From Cohnella luojiensis (GTDB taxonomy: Bacteria; Bacillota; Bacilli; Paenibacillales; Paenibacillaceae), in assembly GCF_004564235.1 (NCBI RefSeq), contig NZ_SOMN01000041.1, positions 1 through 43,690 of the forward strand: a stretch of 43,690 nucleotides of DNA. Reading direction: 5' to 3'. The notes beneath the pieces were generated by a model. It made no database searches and was not told where the DNA came from. It saw nothing but the letters and a program-made list of their open reading frames with translations. Below are positions 23,652-32,611 of this stretch, in pieces (position 1 is the first letter of the stretch; each line of letters begins with the position of its first letter). Position numbers and translations under genes: made by a program.

Positions 23652-25417
23652 CGGCGAGCAATAAGTTAATCCCCATCGACTTAACGGTTGCTTGGCTTAA
23701 GGAAGGGTATGCTTCGGGGGAAATCACGCCTAAGGAAATCGTCGAAGAATTGATCCGGCGGGCAGTAGAGGATGCGGATTTGAATGTCTGGATCACTCCG
23801 CCATCTATGGCGTTCATACAACCTTACTTGGATCGGCTAGTCGAGTTGGATCCGGATGCCTCTCCCTTATGGGGGATCCCGTTTGCCATTAAAGATAATA
23901 TCGACTTGGCCGGGGTGCCGACAACGGCTGCTTGCCCGGAATATGCTTATACGCCCGATGAACATGCGGTTGTCATCGGCAGGTTTATTGCCGCAGGGGC
24001 GATTCCGATGGGAAAAACAAACCTAGACCAGTTCGCGACGGGTTTGGTCGGTACGCGAAGCCCGTACGGAGAAACTCATAACGCGCTGAACGGCGAGCTT
24101 ATTAGCGGAGGATCAAGCGCGGGCTCGGCGGTTGCGGTCGCTCGCGGTCAAGCCGTTTTCTCTCTCGGCACGGATACGGCGGGCTCCGGGCGCGTTCCCG
24201 CGGCATTGAACGGGTTGGTCGGGTATAAGCCTAGCCTCGGGGCTTGGCCGACGAAAGGCGTCGTACCGGCGTGCGCAAGCTTGGACTGCGTGACGGTGTT
24301 CGCCCGCACGATGGAGGATGCTCTTGCCGTTGATAAAGTTGCGCGCGGTTATGAGCCAACGGATCCATGGTCTCGCGACTATGCGCCTCCGAGTGCCAGA
24401 TTGCCCTCTAAGATTGCGTTACCGCGCGGCGAGCTAGAGTTCTATGGCCCGTATGCGGAGCAATATCGCGTGGCTTGGAACGCGTCGGTTGAAAGGTTGG
24501 ATAATATGAATCTTCCTATCGAATACGTTGATATGGAAATGTTCTCGCAAGCGGCCGCTATTCTGTATGAAGGCCCATGGGTTGCGGAGAGGTGGGCCGC
24601 GCTAGGCGACTTTGTCGAGGCGCATCCCGGCGTTACGTTTCCCGTAACGGAAACGATACTACGCAACGGGGCGAGCGACAAATATCAAGCGGCATCCGTG
24701 TTCCGCGCCATGCATCAGCTCGAAGCCTATAAAGCGGAAACCCGCCGACTGCTTAAGGATACGGTTCTTGTCCTGCCCACGTGCGGAGGGACTTGGACAC
24801 GCGAGCAAGTAAGGAAGGATCCGATCGGCACTAATCGCGACATGGGCAAATACACGAACCACTGCAACCTGCTAGATCTATGCGCGATTGCGATTCCCGC
24901 AGGGGAAGCGGCTTCCGGTTTGCCCTTCGGAATATCGCTATTCGCGCTTGCGGATCAAGAGGATTTGATTATTGGAGCGGCAGGCTCGATCACGGGGGAA
25001 TCTGTAGCTGTGTCATCCGTTCCGAAAGCAAACACCACGCTCGTTGCCGTCTGCGGCTTGCATATGCGAGGATTTCCATTGGAGAAGCAGATGATTGCTT
25101 GCGGAGCGAGGTTTGTTCGGGAGGCGGTCTCGGCGACGAAGTATCGATTGGTGAAACTGCCAACCACACCCGCTAAGCCCGGCATGATCAAGTTAGCGGA
25201 CGGCGGAGCCGCGATACGGTTGGAAGTGTGGGAGATGCCTCTGGAATCGTTCGGCGGATTCGCGGCAGCGATTCCTGCTCCGCTTGGGATCGGGAAAGTC
25301 GAGTTGGAGGATGGCACGGAAGTGCCAGGCTTTACGTGCGAGGCTTATGCGGCAACGTACTCCGAGGATATAACGCATGTCGGGGGATGGCGGGACTTTA
25401 TCAATCAATCTAAGTAG
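23648..25417 (+). CDS. atzF: Allophanate hydrolase
   Basis: A 589-residue amidase-signature enzyme that hydrolyses allophanate to ammonia and CO2. The Ser-Ser-Lys triad is intact: K82 (AIKDN), S156 (GGSSAGS) and S180 (DTAGSGR). The extra C-terminal domain (about 465-589) is typical of stand-alone allophanate hydrolases (AtzF/DUR1 type). It is last in the guanidine operon and follows AGGAGG with an ATGA overlap. Together the operon releases guanidine nitrogen as ammonia. Confidence 0.93.
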   Translation: MTASNKLIPIDLTVAWLKEGYASGEITPKEIVEELIRRAVEDADLNVWITPPSMAFIQPYLDRLVELDPDASPLWGIPFAIKDNIDLAGVPTTAACPEYAYTPDEHAVVIGRFIAAGAIPMGKTNLDQFATGLVGTRSPYGETHNALNGELISGGSSAGSAVAVARGQAVFSLGTDTAGSGRVPAALNGLVGYKPSLGAWPTKGVVPACASLDCVTVFARTMEDALAVDKVARGYEPTDPWSRDYAPPSARLPSKIALPRGELEFYGPYAEQYRVAWNASVERLDNMNLPIEYVDMEMFSQAAAILYEGPWVAERWAALGDFVEAHPGVTFPVTETILRNGASDKYQAASVFRAMHQLEAYKAETRRLLKDTVLVLPTCGGTWTREQVRKDPIGTNRDMGKYTNHCNLLDLCAIAIPAGEAASGLPFGISLFALADQEDLIIGAAGSITGESVAVSSVPKANTTLVAVCGLHMRGFPLEKQMIACGARFVREAVSATKYRLVKLPTTPAKPGMIKLADGGAAIRLEVWEMPLESFGGFAAAIPAPLGIGKVELEDGTEVPGFTCEAYAATYSEDITHVGGWRDFINQSK

Positions 25418-25432
25418 GTTCATATAATGGTG

Positions 25433-25458
25433 ACCCCGCGCTTGTCGCGGGGTTTTTT
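25433..25458 (+). terminator. Terminator of the guanidine operon
   Basis: ACCCCGCG (25433-25440) and CGCGGGGT (25446-25453) pair perfectly around CTTGT, followed by a T-run to 25458. Confidence 0.9.
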
Positions 25459-25466
25459 CTTGCCAT

Positions 25467-25620
25467 ACGAAACCGTACCAACTCGCCTCTTCGCAGTCGA
25501 ATCGAGCCGAGTAACGAAACCGTACCAGTTCACCCCTCCGCAGTCGAATCGAGCCGAATTAACGAAGGAACTTAGTTAACTCACCCAACTATCTGCGCCT
25601 TCCGCGACCGAACAGCATCG
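25467..25620. repeat. 47/48-bp repeats leading into the second 51-bp array
   Basis: ACGAAACCGTACCA starts at 25467 and 25514, each followed by CGCAGTCGAATCGAGCCGA. A diverged ACGAAGGAACTTAG copy starts at 25562 and runs into the 51-bp unit sequence. No gene is visible in the 600 bases between the operon and the helicase. Confidence 0.75.
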
Positions 25621-25875
25621 AGATAGTAACAAAACTTTACTATCTCCGCCCGCCGCGACCGAACAGCACCGAGATAGTAACAAAACTTAACTATCTGCGC
25701 CCGCCGCGACCGAACAGCATCGAGATAGTAACAAAACTTTACTATCTGCGCCTTCCGCGACCGAACAGCAAAGAGATAGTAACAAAACTTTACTATCTCC
25801 ACCCGCCGCGCCTGAACAGCACCGAGATAGTAACAAAACTTTACTATCTCCGCCCCCGCCCACCGACACCGAATC
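25621..25875. repeat. Second 51-bp tandem repeat array with hairpin in each unit
   Basis: AGATAGTAAC starts at 25621, 25672, 25723, 25774 and 25825, an exact 51-bp period; the last unit diverges after its hairpin. Most units hold a perfect inverted repeat AGATAGTAA - CAAAACT - TTACTATCT (one unit has a single change), followed by a GC-rich half (CCGCCGCGACCGAACAGCA). All five copies are close to identical. No variable spacers, so it is not a CRISPR array. Confidence 0.92.
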
Positions 25876-25931
25876 GAGCTGAACGAAGGAACTTAGCTAA
25901 ACTCTTTCCTCTGCAGTAGAATCGAGTCGAC
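25874..25931. repeat. Flanking repeat copy right of the second array
   Basis: The GAACGAAGGAACTTAG and CTGCAGTAGAATCGAGTCGA elements repeat the sequences left of the array (25467-25580), so the array is bracketed on both sides. Confidence 0.6.
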
Positions 25932-25960
25932 GTTTCCTACACGGGCCAATTCTTAAAGCT

Positions 25961-25989
25961 TTGCATTTCCTGAACGATCGTGTGATAAT
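25961..25989 (+). promoter_or_regulatory. Promoter of the helicase gene
   Basis: TTGCAT (25961-25966) and GATAAT (25984-25989) are spaced by 17 bases, about 34 bases before the GTG start. Confidence 0.55.
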
Positions 25990-26022
25990 GTCTCGACAAG
26001 ATTTCGTGGAGGCAGCATCATT

Positions 26023-27969
26023 GTGAGTAAATACCCATTTGAATACGAACATTCCAAGCCGTTCTTGCAGCAGGTAGGGGAATGGGTCGCAGACGTGTTC
26101 TACGACGTTCTGCCCGAAGCCGGCTTCGAGGTTCGCGACGAGCAAATCTATATGGCTTTCCAATTGGAGCGGGCTTTCGCGGAGAAACAGACGATTTTCG
26201 CGGAGGCGGGCGTAGGCACCGGAAAAACGCTAGTGTATTTGTTATATGCGATCTGTTATGCCCGATATCACCGTAAACCGGCGATCATTGCCTGCGCGGA
26301 CGAGTCGTTAATCGAGCAGCTGATGAAGCCGGAGGGCGATCTGGCGAAGCTTGCGCAACATTTAAGCTTGTCCATTGACGCCAGAACGGGAAAATCCCAG
26401 GACCGTTACCTTTGTCTGGCGAAGCTGGAGCATGCGAGAACGGACTACGAGGATGTCGATCTCTATAAATCCTTATATGAAGAGTTGCCTTCTTTCGTCC
26501 ATAAAAGCGAAGGCATGCAGAGCTTCCACGCTTATGGGGACCGTAAGGAATATCCGCATCTTAACGACGTGCAATGGGAGAGGATCAACTGGGATCCGTT
26601 CCAGGATTGCTTCGTCTGCGATAAGCGCCATCGTTGCGGGCAGACGTTATCGCGAGAACACTACAGGCAATCCACGGATCTGATCATATGCTCGCATGAC
26701 TTCTATATGGAGCATGTGTGGACCTATGAAGGACGAAAGCGGGAAGGTCAGCTTCCGCTTCTTCCCGACCATTGCGCGGTCGTTTTCGATGAGGGACACT
26801 TGTTGGAATCCGCGGCACAGAAAGCCTTAACATACCGTATCAAGCATAATATTTTCGAGGAATTGATTACTCGGCTGCTCAAAAACGAAATTCGCGAATC
26901 GCTCGCCGTCCTGATCGACGAAGCCATTGATCGAAGCGAAGGCTTGTTTGAACTGCTGGAACGGCAAAGCGTATCGATTCCCGGATCCGATCGCAGGGAA
27001 ATCATTCTGAACGATAAGCTGATTCAAGAGGTTGCGCAGCTTCGCAAGGTGATCGATGGAATAGAAGAAGAGCTCGTCTTCGAGAGTGAATTGTACACCC
27101 TGGACAGCTACCAACTTCGCATCGTCGAGGAGCATTTGGAAATGATGCAGAAGGCGCTCAGCCTGTTCCAGAGCTCAAACTCCCTGATTTGTTGGGCAAC
27201 GGAAAGCGCCACGGGACTCACGCTCGTCATTATGCCGAAAGCCGTCAAGGAAGTATTGCGCGAGCGAGTATTCTCCTTGAACATGCCGGTTATTTTCTCA
27301 TCCGCCACCTTGTCCGTGAACGGTTCGTTCGAATATTTGGCTTACAGCCTTGGAATCGAGAAATATTTATCCTTCAGCGTCGATTCCCCGTACGAATACG
27401 AGAACCGAATGGAAGTGTTGGCGCCTGCCTGGAAGAATGGAGCAACTTTCGCGGAGAAAATGAAAACGGCCGCAAGGATGCTTCAGCGTACGGAGGGGAG
27501 AGCCTTGATCCTGTTCCCTTCCAGAGAAGAGCTGAGACTATTCAAAGAAATGATTCCGTCCTTTCCGGAGTGCGGAGAGATGAACTTCGGTTTCGAAGGA
27601 GATAGGGAGATAAGCCATCTGATCTCGGATTTCCAACGGGATGAGACAAGCGTGCTCTGCGCGGTGACTTTGTGGGAAGGGCTTGATATTCCGGGTCCGT
27701 CGCTTTCGAACGTTATCGTTTGGTCGCTCCCCTACCCCCCGCAGGATCCGGTGTTCATGGCGAAGCGCCAGGAAGCCGATTCCGCTTACGAAGAAGTGGA
27801 TCTGCCCTACATGTTGCTGCGACTAAAGCAAGGAATCGGACGTCTGATACGAACCCGGGAAGACTCCGGAATGATAGCGATTTTAAGCGAAGAGATCCAT
27901 AAGGACGCCAACCTGCGAGAGTCGATCCAGAGCTTGCTGCCGCAAGGCGTCCGCCTTCAAGTCGAGTAA
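26023..27969 (+). CDS. ATP-dependent DNA helicase of the XPD/DinG family
   Basis: A 648-residue superfamily 2 helicase. Walker A EAGVGTGKT (61-69), DEGH box (256-259), and a late arginine-finger region QGIGRLIRT are present. Four cysteines, C131, C196, C199 and C205, are placed like the iron-sulphur cluster ligands of XPD, DinG and YoaA. These helicases unwind 5'-tailed DNA, D-loops or R-loops in repair. There is no N-terminal exonuclease domain, unlike Bacillus DinG. The start is GTG at 26023 after GGAGG. It is monocistronic. Confidence 0.9.
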   Translation: MSKYPFEYEHSKPFLQQVGEWVADVFYDVLPEAGFEVRDEQIYMAFQLERAFAEKQTIFAEAGVGTGKTLVYLLYAICYARYHRKPAIIACADESLIEQLMKPEGDLAKLAQHLSLSIDARTGKSQDRYLCLAKLEHARTDYEDVDLYKSLYEELPSFVHKSEGMQSFHAYGDRKEYPHLNDVQWERINWDPFQDCFVCDKRHRCGQTLSREHYRQSTDLIICSHDFYMEHVWTYEGRKREGQLPLLPDHCAVVFDEGHLLESAAQKALTYRIKHNIFEELITRLLKNEIRESLAVLIDEAIDRSEGLFELLERQSVSIPGSDRREIILNDKLIQEVAQLRKVIDGIEEELVFESELYTLDSYQLRIVEEHLEMMQKALSLFQSSNSLICWATESATGLTLVIMPKAVKEVLRERVFSLNMPVIFSSATLSVNGSFEYLAYSLGIEKYLSFSVDSPYEYENRMEVLAPAWKNGATFAEKMKTAARMLQRTEGRALILFPSREELRLFKEMIPSFPECGEMNFGFEGDREISHLISDFQRDETSVLCAVTLWEGLDIPGPSLSNVIVWSLPYPPQDPVFMAKRQEADSAYEEVDLPYMLLRLKQGIGRLIRTREDSGMIAILSEEIHKDANLRESIQSLLPQGVRLQVE

Positions 27970-27992
27970 TCGTTCTTTCCTAGCCAAATGAA

Positions 27993-28022
27993 TTGTTTAA
28001 TTCCCGGTTAGGATGCTAAAAT
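27993..28022 (+). promoter_or_regulatory. Possible promoter of the FMN reductase gene
   Basis: TTGTTT (27993-27998) and TAAAAT (28017-28022), spaced by 18 bases. The match to consensus is moderate. Confidence 0.4.
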
Positions 28023-28066
28023 AGATTCATAGCATAAAGGACGTATACAGAGGAGGTAGTGATCGA

Positions 28067-28615
28067 ATGTTGAAAATCGCCGTGCTTATCGGAAGTCTTA
28101 GACATGGTTCCTACAATTTGCAGCTCGCCAACACCATGAAGGAACGTTACATTAACAAACTAGACCTAGAAATCGCCGATATTCGATCTCTTCCGTTTTT
28201 CGATCAGGATATCGAACTAAACCCGCCTCAGGTTGTCAAACAATTATTAAATAAAATCGCAGCGGCTGACGGAGTGCTCATCATTACCCCGGAGTACAAT
28301 TGGTCGGTTCCCGGCGTGCTTAAGAACGCGATCGACTGGTTATCGCGGATAGATAAAGTGTTGATCGGCAAGCCCGTAATGACCGCTGGCGTGTCCCCGG
28401 GAATGATGGGAACGATACGCGCGCAGTTGCACCTTCGAGAAATTCTAGCTAGCCCAGGCATCCAAGCCAAGCTTCTGCCTCCAGCAGGCAATGAAATTTA
28501 CATTAGCTCCGCGGGCTTGAAATTCGATGAATCTACGGCGCGTCTGGTAGACGAGTCTACTCTCCGGTTCATCGACCGCGTCGTGGATAAGTTTATCGAT
28601 TTCGCGCAGAAATGA
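28067..28615 (+). CDS. NADPH-dependent FMN reductase family protein
   Basis: A 182-residue flavodoxin-fold oxidoreductase (chromate/azo reductase-like, YieF/ArsH group). The FMN phosphate loop is GSLRHGSYN (9-17) and the second family motif PEYNWSVPGVLKNAIDW is intact. It probably reduces quinones, azo dyes or metals with NAD(P)H; the physiological substrate is unknown. AGAGGAGG precedes the ATG. A terminator follows. Confidence 0.92.
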   Translation: MLKIAVLIGSLRHGSYNLQLANTMKERYINKLDLEIADIRSLPFFDQDIELNPPQVVKQLLNKIAAADGVLIITPEYNWSVPGVLKNAIDWLSRIDKVLIGKPVMTAGVSPGMMGTIRAQLHLREILASPGIQAKLLPPAGNEIYISSAGLKFDESTARLVDESTLRFIDRVVDKFIDFAQK

Positions 28616-28636
28616 TTTACCGTCATCTTTTCATTA

Positions 28637-28685
28637 CAAGAGTTCTTCTGTGATCCGTCCGGGATCATAAGGGGCGCTCTTTTTT
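28637..28685 (+). terminator. Terminator after the FMN reductase
   Basis: TGATCC and GGATCA form the upper stem around GTCCG, an outer AGAG/CTCT pair is separated by internal loops, and TTTTTTT follows. The stem is interrupted. Confidence 0.55.
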
Positions 28686-28809
28686 TAATTTCTAAATTAT
28701 TAATTTAGGAATCTTAAGCTTTAATTAAACAATAATTACGGGATAAATCAGCTTTGTTCGTTATCTTGGAAGTAGACAAGCATACGATCAAGGAGGCTTT
28801 CCCATAGTC

Positions 28810-29886
28810 ATGAAAACCCTATTGTTTATCCTCTACGGCGGCAAATCGGTTGAACACGAAATCTCGCTAAAGACGGCATTGACGGTCATTCCATCCATTG
28901 ATCCCAGAAAATTCGATGTGTATCCCATCTACATTACTCCGGAAGGGGTTTGGTGTTCTCACGGGAAACTCTCGTCCGTTCCGGCCGAGATTAAAGACCT
29001 TGTCTTACTGCCGTCCTTTGGTCAAGCGGCTTCTTCGTTAGGCGACATTATGACGCGTTTCTTCTCTTTGGCAGGGAATAAGGTCGTGTTGCCGCTTCTG
29101 CACGGGTCCAATGGGGAGGATGGAACGATTCAAGGTTTACTAGAGCTTATAGATGTTCCATACGTCGGCAACGGCGTACTCTCCTCCGCAGTTGCCTTGG
29201 ACAAAGCGGTTTCCAAAGAACTTTTATCCCATGCGGGTATACCTCAAGTCGAGTATCGGAACTTTCAATATGCTCAATGGACATTAAATGCAGAGGAAGT
29301 AAGTCGTTCGATTAACGAAAACATCGGATACCCCTGTTACGTAAAGCCTGCATCCCTTGGTTCCAGCATCGGGATAAGCAGGTGCGAGAACGAGGAAGAG
29401 CTTCGGGACGCAATGGCGACGGCTTTTCGCTATGACCGCAAAATCGTCGTTGAAAAGGAAGTAGCCGGCAGAGAGATCCAAGTCGCCGTAATGGGCAATG
29501 AACAACCGCTGGTTTCCGTCCCGGGGGAATTCATTCAAGACAAATCCTTTTTTGACTATAACGCGAAATACGTTGACGGGCGCCTAACGATGTCTATACC
29601 CGCGGACATTCCCGAACATCTGGCCGACCGGATTCAACGAACGGCAAAACTTGCCTATCAAACTTTACAGTGCGCCGGATTGGCAAGAGTGGATTTCTTT
29701 ATCGACCCTCAGGAGCGCCTATACTTAAACGAGATCAATACGCTTCCCGGATTTACGAAGTTCAGCATGTACCCCGTCATGTGGGAAAAGACGGACGGAA
29801 CGACGTATTCCGAGCTCATCGAGAAACTGATCGACTACGCGTTTATGCGCCACTTAGAGAAACAATCCATTCAATATTCGAGGTGA
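28810..29886 (+). CDS. ddl: D-alanine--D-alanine ligase family protein
   Basis: A 358-residue ATP-grasp ligase that joins two D-amino acids for peptidoglycan. It has the catalytic E15 (SVEHEIS), HGSNGEDGTIQG (98-109; most Ddl enzymes have HGP here), GVLSSA, the omega-loop motif FFDYNAKY and NEINTLPGFT. The Tyr-containing AKY loop fits D-Ala-D-Ala rather than the VanA-type D-Ala-D-Lac enzymes. It is first in a ddl-murF-alr unit, away from the usual division cluster. AAGGAGG lies 13 bases before the ATG, which is long. Confidence 0.9.
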   Translation: MKTLLFILYGGKSVEHEISLKTALTVIPSIDPRKFDVYPIYITPEGVWCSHGKLSSVPAEIKDLVLLPSFGQAASSLGDIMTRFFSLAGNKVVLPLLHGSNGEDGTIQGLLELIDVPYVGNGVLSSAVALDKAVSKELLSHAGIPQVEYRNFQYAQWTLNAEEVSRSINENIGYPCYVKPASLGSSIGISRCENEEELRDAMATAFRYDRKIVVEKEVAGREIQVAVMGNEQPLVSVPGEFIQDKSFFDYNAKYVDGRLTMSIPADIPEHLADRIQRTAKLAYQTLQCAGLARVDFFIDPQERLYLNEINTLPGFTKFSMYPVMWEKTDGTTYSELIEKLIDYAFMRHLEKQSIQYSR

Positions 29887-29890
29887 TCTC

Positions 29891-31294
29891 ATGATCCGCA
29901 GAACCTTGCAGCAGATTTCGGTTATGGGACTTACGTCTATTCCTACGAACGACCAGAAGAAAATCAAGATAGACGGCGTTTCGATAGACACACGAACTTT
30001 ATGCAAAGGGAATTTGTATATCCCCATCGTCGGAGATCGTTTTAACGGACACGATTTCGTGGCTCTCGCGATAGAGAAGGGGGCTGCCGCCGTTCTTTGG
30101 AACCGGGATGAACCTAACCCTCCCCTAGGGAAAATCCCCGTGCTGATGGTGAAAGACACTTTACTTTCACTTCAATCTTTAGCGAGAGAGTATCGCTCCC
30201 AGTTGCAAGCGACGGTCATCGGCATTACCGGAAGCAACGGCAAAACTTCGACGAAGGATATGCTTGCGGATTGTTTAGCAATGCAATTCAAAACTCAGAA
30301 GACTTTCGGGAATCTAAACAATCATCTCGGAGTTCCTCTAACGCTGTTGAGCTTGGAAGAAGACACGGAGATGGCCGTCGTGGAAATGGGAATGTCGGGG
30401 CTTGGAGAAATCGAATTGCTTTCGAGGATGGCCCAGCCCGACATTGCCGTCATTACCAATATCGGCGAAGCCCATCTGGGGGATTTGGGAAGCACCCGCA
30501 ATATCATACAGGCCAAGCTGGAGATATTGTCGGGACTGAAGGACAACGGAACGTTAATCTACAACGGGGACCATGTTCTGCTGGCGGGAGCGGTTCAGTC
30601 TTTGAAAGACGATCATGCGAAAATAAACTTCGGTTGGGAGCCGATGAACGACTATCATCCGATTAGCGCGGAGATGGATCGGAATGGATCGACATTTTCT
30701 ATCGCTCAATATCCTTCGCTTGCCTTCACCGTTCCCTTAGCAGGCAAACATCAGATTCTTAATGCGTTAGCGGTTGTTGCAGCTTCCGTCGCAGCGGGGA
30801 TGAGCAGGAATGCGATTCGAAATGGCTTGGCTAACGCGAGAATAACCAACATGCGCAACGAGATAATCGAGGGCGATCGATTCATTCTCATAAACGATAC
30901 TTACAAATCCAATCCATCTAGCGCGGTTGCCGCGCTCGATACGTTATCATTATGGCCCGTGGACAACCAGAAGATTGCCGTGCTGGGCGATATGCAGGAT
31001 TTGGGAGAGCAAGCTGTTTCTATGCATCACCATGTCGGTTCCTCTATCGATGGAGAAAAGTTGGATTATTTATTTACATTCGGTCCCTTGTCCTTGCATA
31101 CGGCGGACAGCGCCCGACGGCTAATGTCTCCGGAGAGGGTATTCAACTACGAGGACAAACCAAACATGATCGCTCATATTCAATCGGTTCTTAAAACTGA
31201 TGCCGTTGTACTAGTGAAAGGGTCTAGGGCAATGAAACTAGAGGAAGTCGTTTCTTCGCTGATAGAAGGACATGCCCAATTGGCAATAGACTGA
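29891..31294 (+). CDS. murF: UDP-N-acetylmuramoyl-tripeptide--D-alanyl-D-alanine ligase
   Basis: A 467-residue Mur ligase that adds the D-Ala-D-Ala dipeptide to the peptidoglycan precursor. ATP loop GITGSNGKTSTK (111-122), NLNNHLGVP, the EMGMSGLGEI segment and NIGEAHLG are in order. The usual YNANPxS motif of MurF reads YKSNPSS here, an unusual change. It starts four bases after ddl with GAGGTG as binding site. Position beside ddl and alr suggests a dedicated set, possibly a second copy in the genome. Confidence 0.92.
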   Translation: MIRRTLQQISVMGLTSIPTNDQKKIKIDGVSIDTRTLCKGNLYIPIVGDRFNGHDFVALAIEKGAAAVLWNRDEPNPPLGKIPVLMVKDTLLSLQSLAREYRSQLQATVIGITGSNGKTSTKDMLADCLAMQFKTQKTFGNLNNHLGVPLTLLSLEEDTEMAVVEMGMSGLGEIELLSRMAQPDIAVITNIGEAHLGDLGSTRNIIQAKLEILSGLKDNGTLIYNGDHVLLAGAVQSLKDDHAKINFGWEPMNDYHPISAEMDRNGSTFSIAQYPSLAFTVPLAGKHQILNALAVVAASVAAGMSRNAIRNGLANARITNMRNEIIEGDRFILINDTYKSNPSSAVAALDTLSLWPVDNQKIAVLGDMQDLGEQAVSMHHHVGSSIDGEKLDYLFTFGPLSLHTADSARRLMSPERVFNYEDKPNMIAHIQSVLKTDAVVLVKGSRAMKLEEVVSSLIEGHAQLAID

Positions 31295-31306
31295 CGAGGA
31301 AGGGGA

Positions 31307-32506
31307 ATGGAGATGGAACGGTCGGAATTATATAGGGATACATGGGCGGAAGTGGATTTGTCATGCATTAGCCATAACCTGAAAAGTATCAAATCCCGTT
31401 TGCCGGCGAAGACGGAAATCATGGCTGTCGTTAAAGCAAGCGGTTATGGGCACGGTGATGCGGAAACGGCTAAAACCGCGGTTCAATCCGGTGCCGGAAG
31501 CTTAGCGGTAGCCTACCTAAGCGAAGCGATTAACCTAAGAAGACACGGCATAACCGTGCCGATCCTCATCCTGACTCCCATCCAACCTCATGAAACAGCC
31601 GTTGCGATTCATTACGATCTGATGTTGACCGTGACCTCCGCCGAATGGTTTATGCAATTGAGAGCTTGCAAAGTCATGAATTCTAAGACAAAGCTAAAGG
31701 TACATGTGAAATTCGATACCGGACTCGGGAGAATCGGGATACGGGAACGGGAAGAGTGGGAAGCGATCGCCCCTTGGCTAGTGCAGCCAGACATTCAGGT
31801 AGAGGGAATCTATACTCATTTTGCTTCCGCAGGCGAAGAGGATTCCGGATATCTGAAGGCTCAGGCTGCAAAATTCAAAGAAGCGGCAGGTTGGGTAAAA
31901 GAATCCGATATTCCTTTTCGGCAAATTCATTGCGCGAACAGCGCGGCGGCATTGCGTTTTCCCGAATTAGCGATGGATATCGTTCGCATAGGTGCAGCGA
32001 TGTATGGGTATTATTCTCGGGATCATGCCCAAGGTCTTCGCTTAAAACCGGCGTTCAGCCTATATAGTCGCCTTATTCAAGTGAAAAGAGTGAACAAGGG
32101 AGAATATATTGGCTACGATAACTCTTATCGGGCGTCCGAAGAGGAGTGGATCGGTACCGTTCCGATCGGTTACGCGGACGGTTGGTCGCAAAGTCTGCAA
32201 GGTTCCTGCATGCTTGTGGATGGAGTGCGCGCGCCAATCGTCGGCAAAATAGGAATGGATCAATTGATGATCCGATTGCCGCGTTCTTATCCCGTCCATA
32301 CGCTCGTAACGATTATTGGAAAACAAACGAAGGATGAAATCACATGCATGGAACTAACTTCTTATTCGGGAAGAGTTCCCCAAGAAATCTCGACTTCATT
32401 GACTTCGAGGATAACGAGATTATATAAGCGGGATGATTGCTATGCAGAAGTCGTGAGTTCTACGTTCAAATTTAATTCGTATGCGAATTATTCTGCTGCG
32501 AAATAA
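31307..32506 (+). CDS. alr: Alanine racemase
   Basis: A 399-residue fold-type III PLP enzyme making D-alanine from L-alanine. PLP lysine K43 lies in VVKASGYGHG; most racemases have VKANAYGHG or VKADAYGHG. The second catalytic base Y270 (GYDNSY), NSAAAL and GKIGMDQ follow in order. It directly follows murF. The C-terminal tail is a little longer than usual. Serine racemase activity (VanT-like) cannot be excluded, but the C-terminal domain looks like ordinary Alr and there is no membrane domain. Confidence 0.92.
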   Translation: MEMERSELYRDTWAEVDLSCISHNLKSIKSRLPAKTEIMAVVKASGYGHGDAETAKTAVQSGAGSLAVAYLSEAINLRRHGITVPILILTPIQPHETAVAIHYDLMLTVTSAEWFMQLRACKVMNSKTKLKVHVKFDTGLGRIGIREREEWEAIAPWLVQPDIQVEGIYTHFASAGEEDSGYLKAQAAKFKEAAGWVKESDIPFRQIHCANSAAALRFPELAMDIVRIGAAMYGYYSRDHAQGLRLKPAFSLYSRLIQVKRVNKGEYIGYDNSYRASEEEWIGTVPIGYADGWSQSLQGSCMLVDGVRAPIVGKIGMDQLMIRLPRSYPVHTLVTIIGKQTKDEITCMELTSYSGRVPQEISTSLTSRITRLYKRDDCYAEVVSSTFKFNSYANYSAAK

Positions 32507-32550
32507 TATATACGTAACCAAAACGACAAGCGAGCGGCATCTTAAAGAGT

Positions 32551-32592
32551 CAGGGGTCGACCTTCTTCGGAAGGTTGACCTTATTTGCGATT
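32551..32592 (+). terminator. Possible terminator after alr
   Basis: GGTCGACCTT and AAGGTTGACC pair (one G-U) around CTTCGG, a stable tetraloop-like cap. Only a weak TTATTTG follows, so termination may be partial. Confidence 0.5.
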
Positions 32593-32611
32593 ACAATAGG
32601 AGATGGATAAA

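Noticed and set aside
25581..25869. Repetitive minus-strand peptide frames (IVKFCYYL...) in the second array
   Set aside because: Same artefact of a 51-bp period; all lie in intergenic repeats and have no translation signals.
362..25875. CRISPR interpretation of the two repeat arrays
   Set aside because: Units are contiguous and near identical along their length, no unique spacers, and no cas genes nearby.
28810..29886. Vancomycin-resistance type ligase (VanA/VanB, D-Ala-D-Lac)
   Set aside because: The omega loop FFDYNAKY is that of D-Ala-D-Ala ligases, and no vanH, vanR or vanS genes are nearby.
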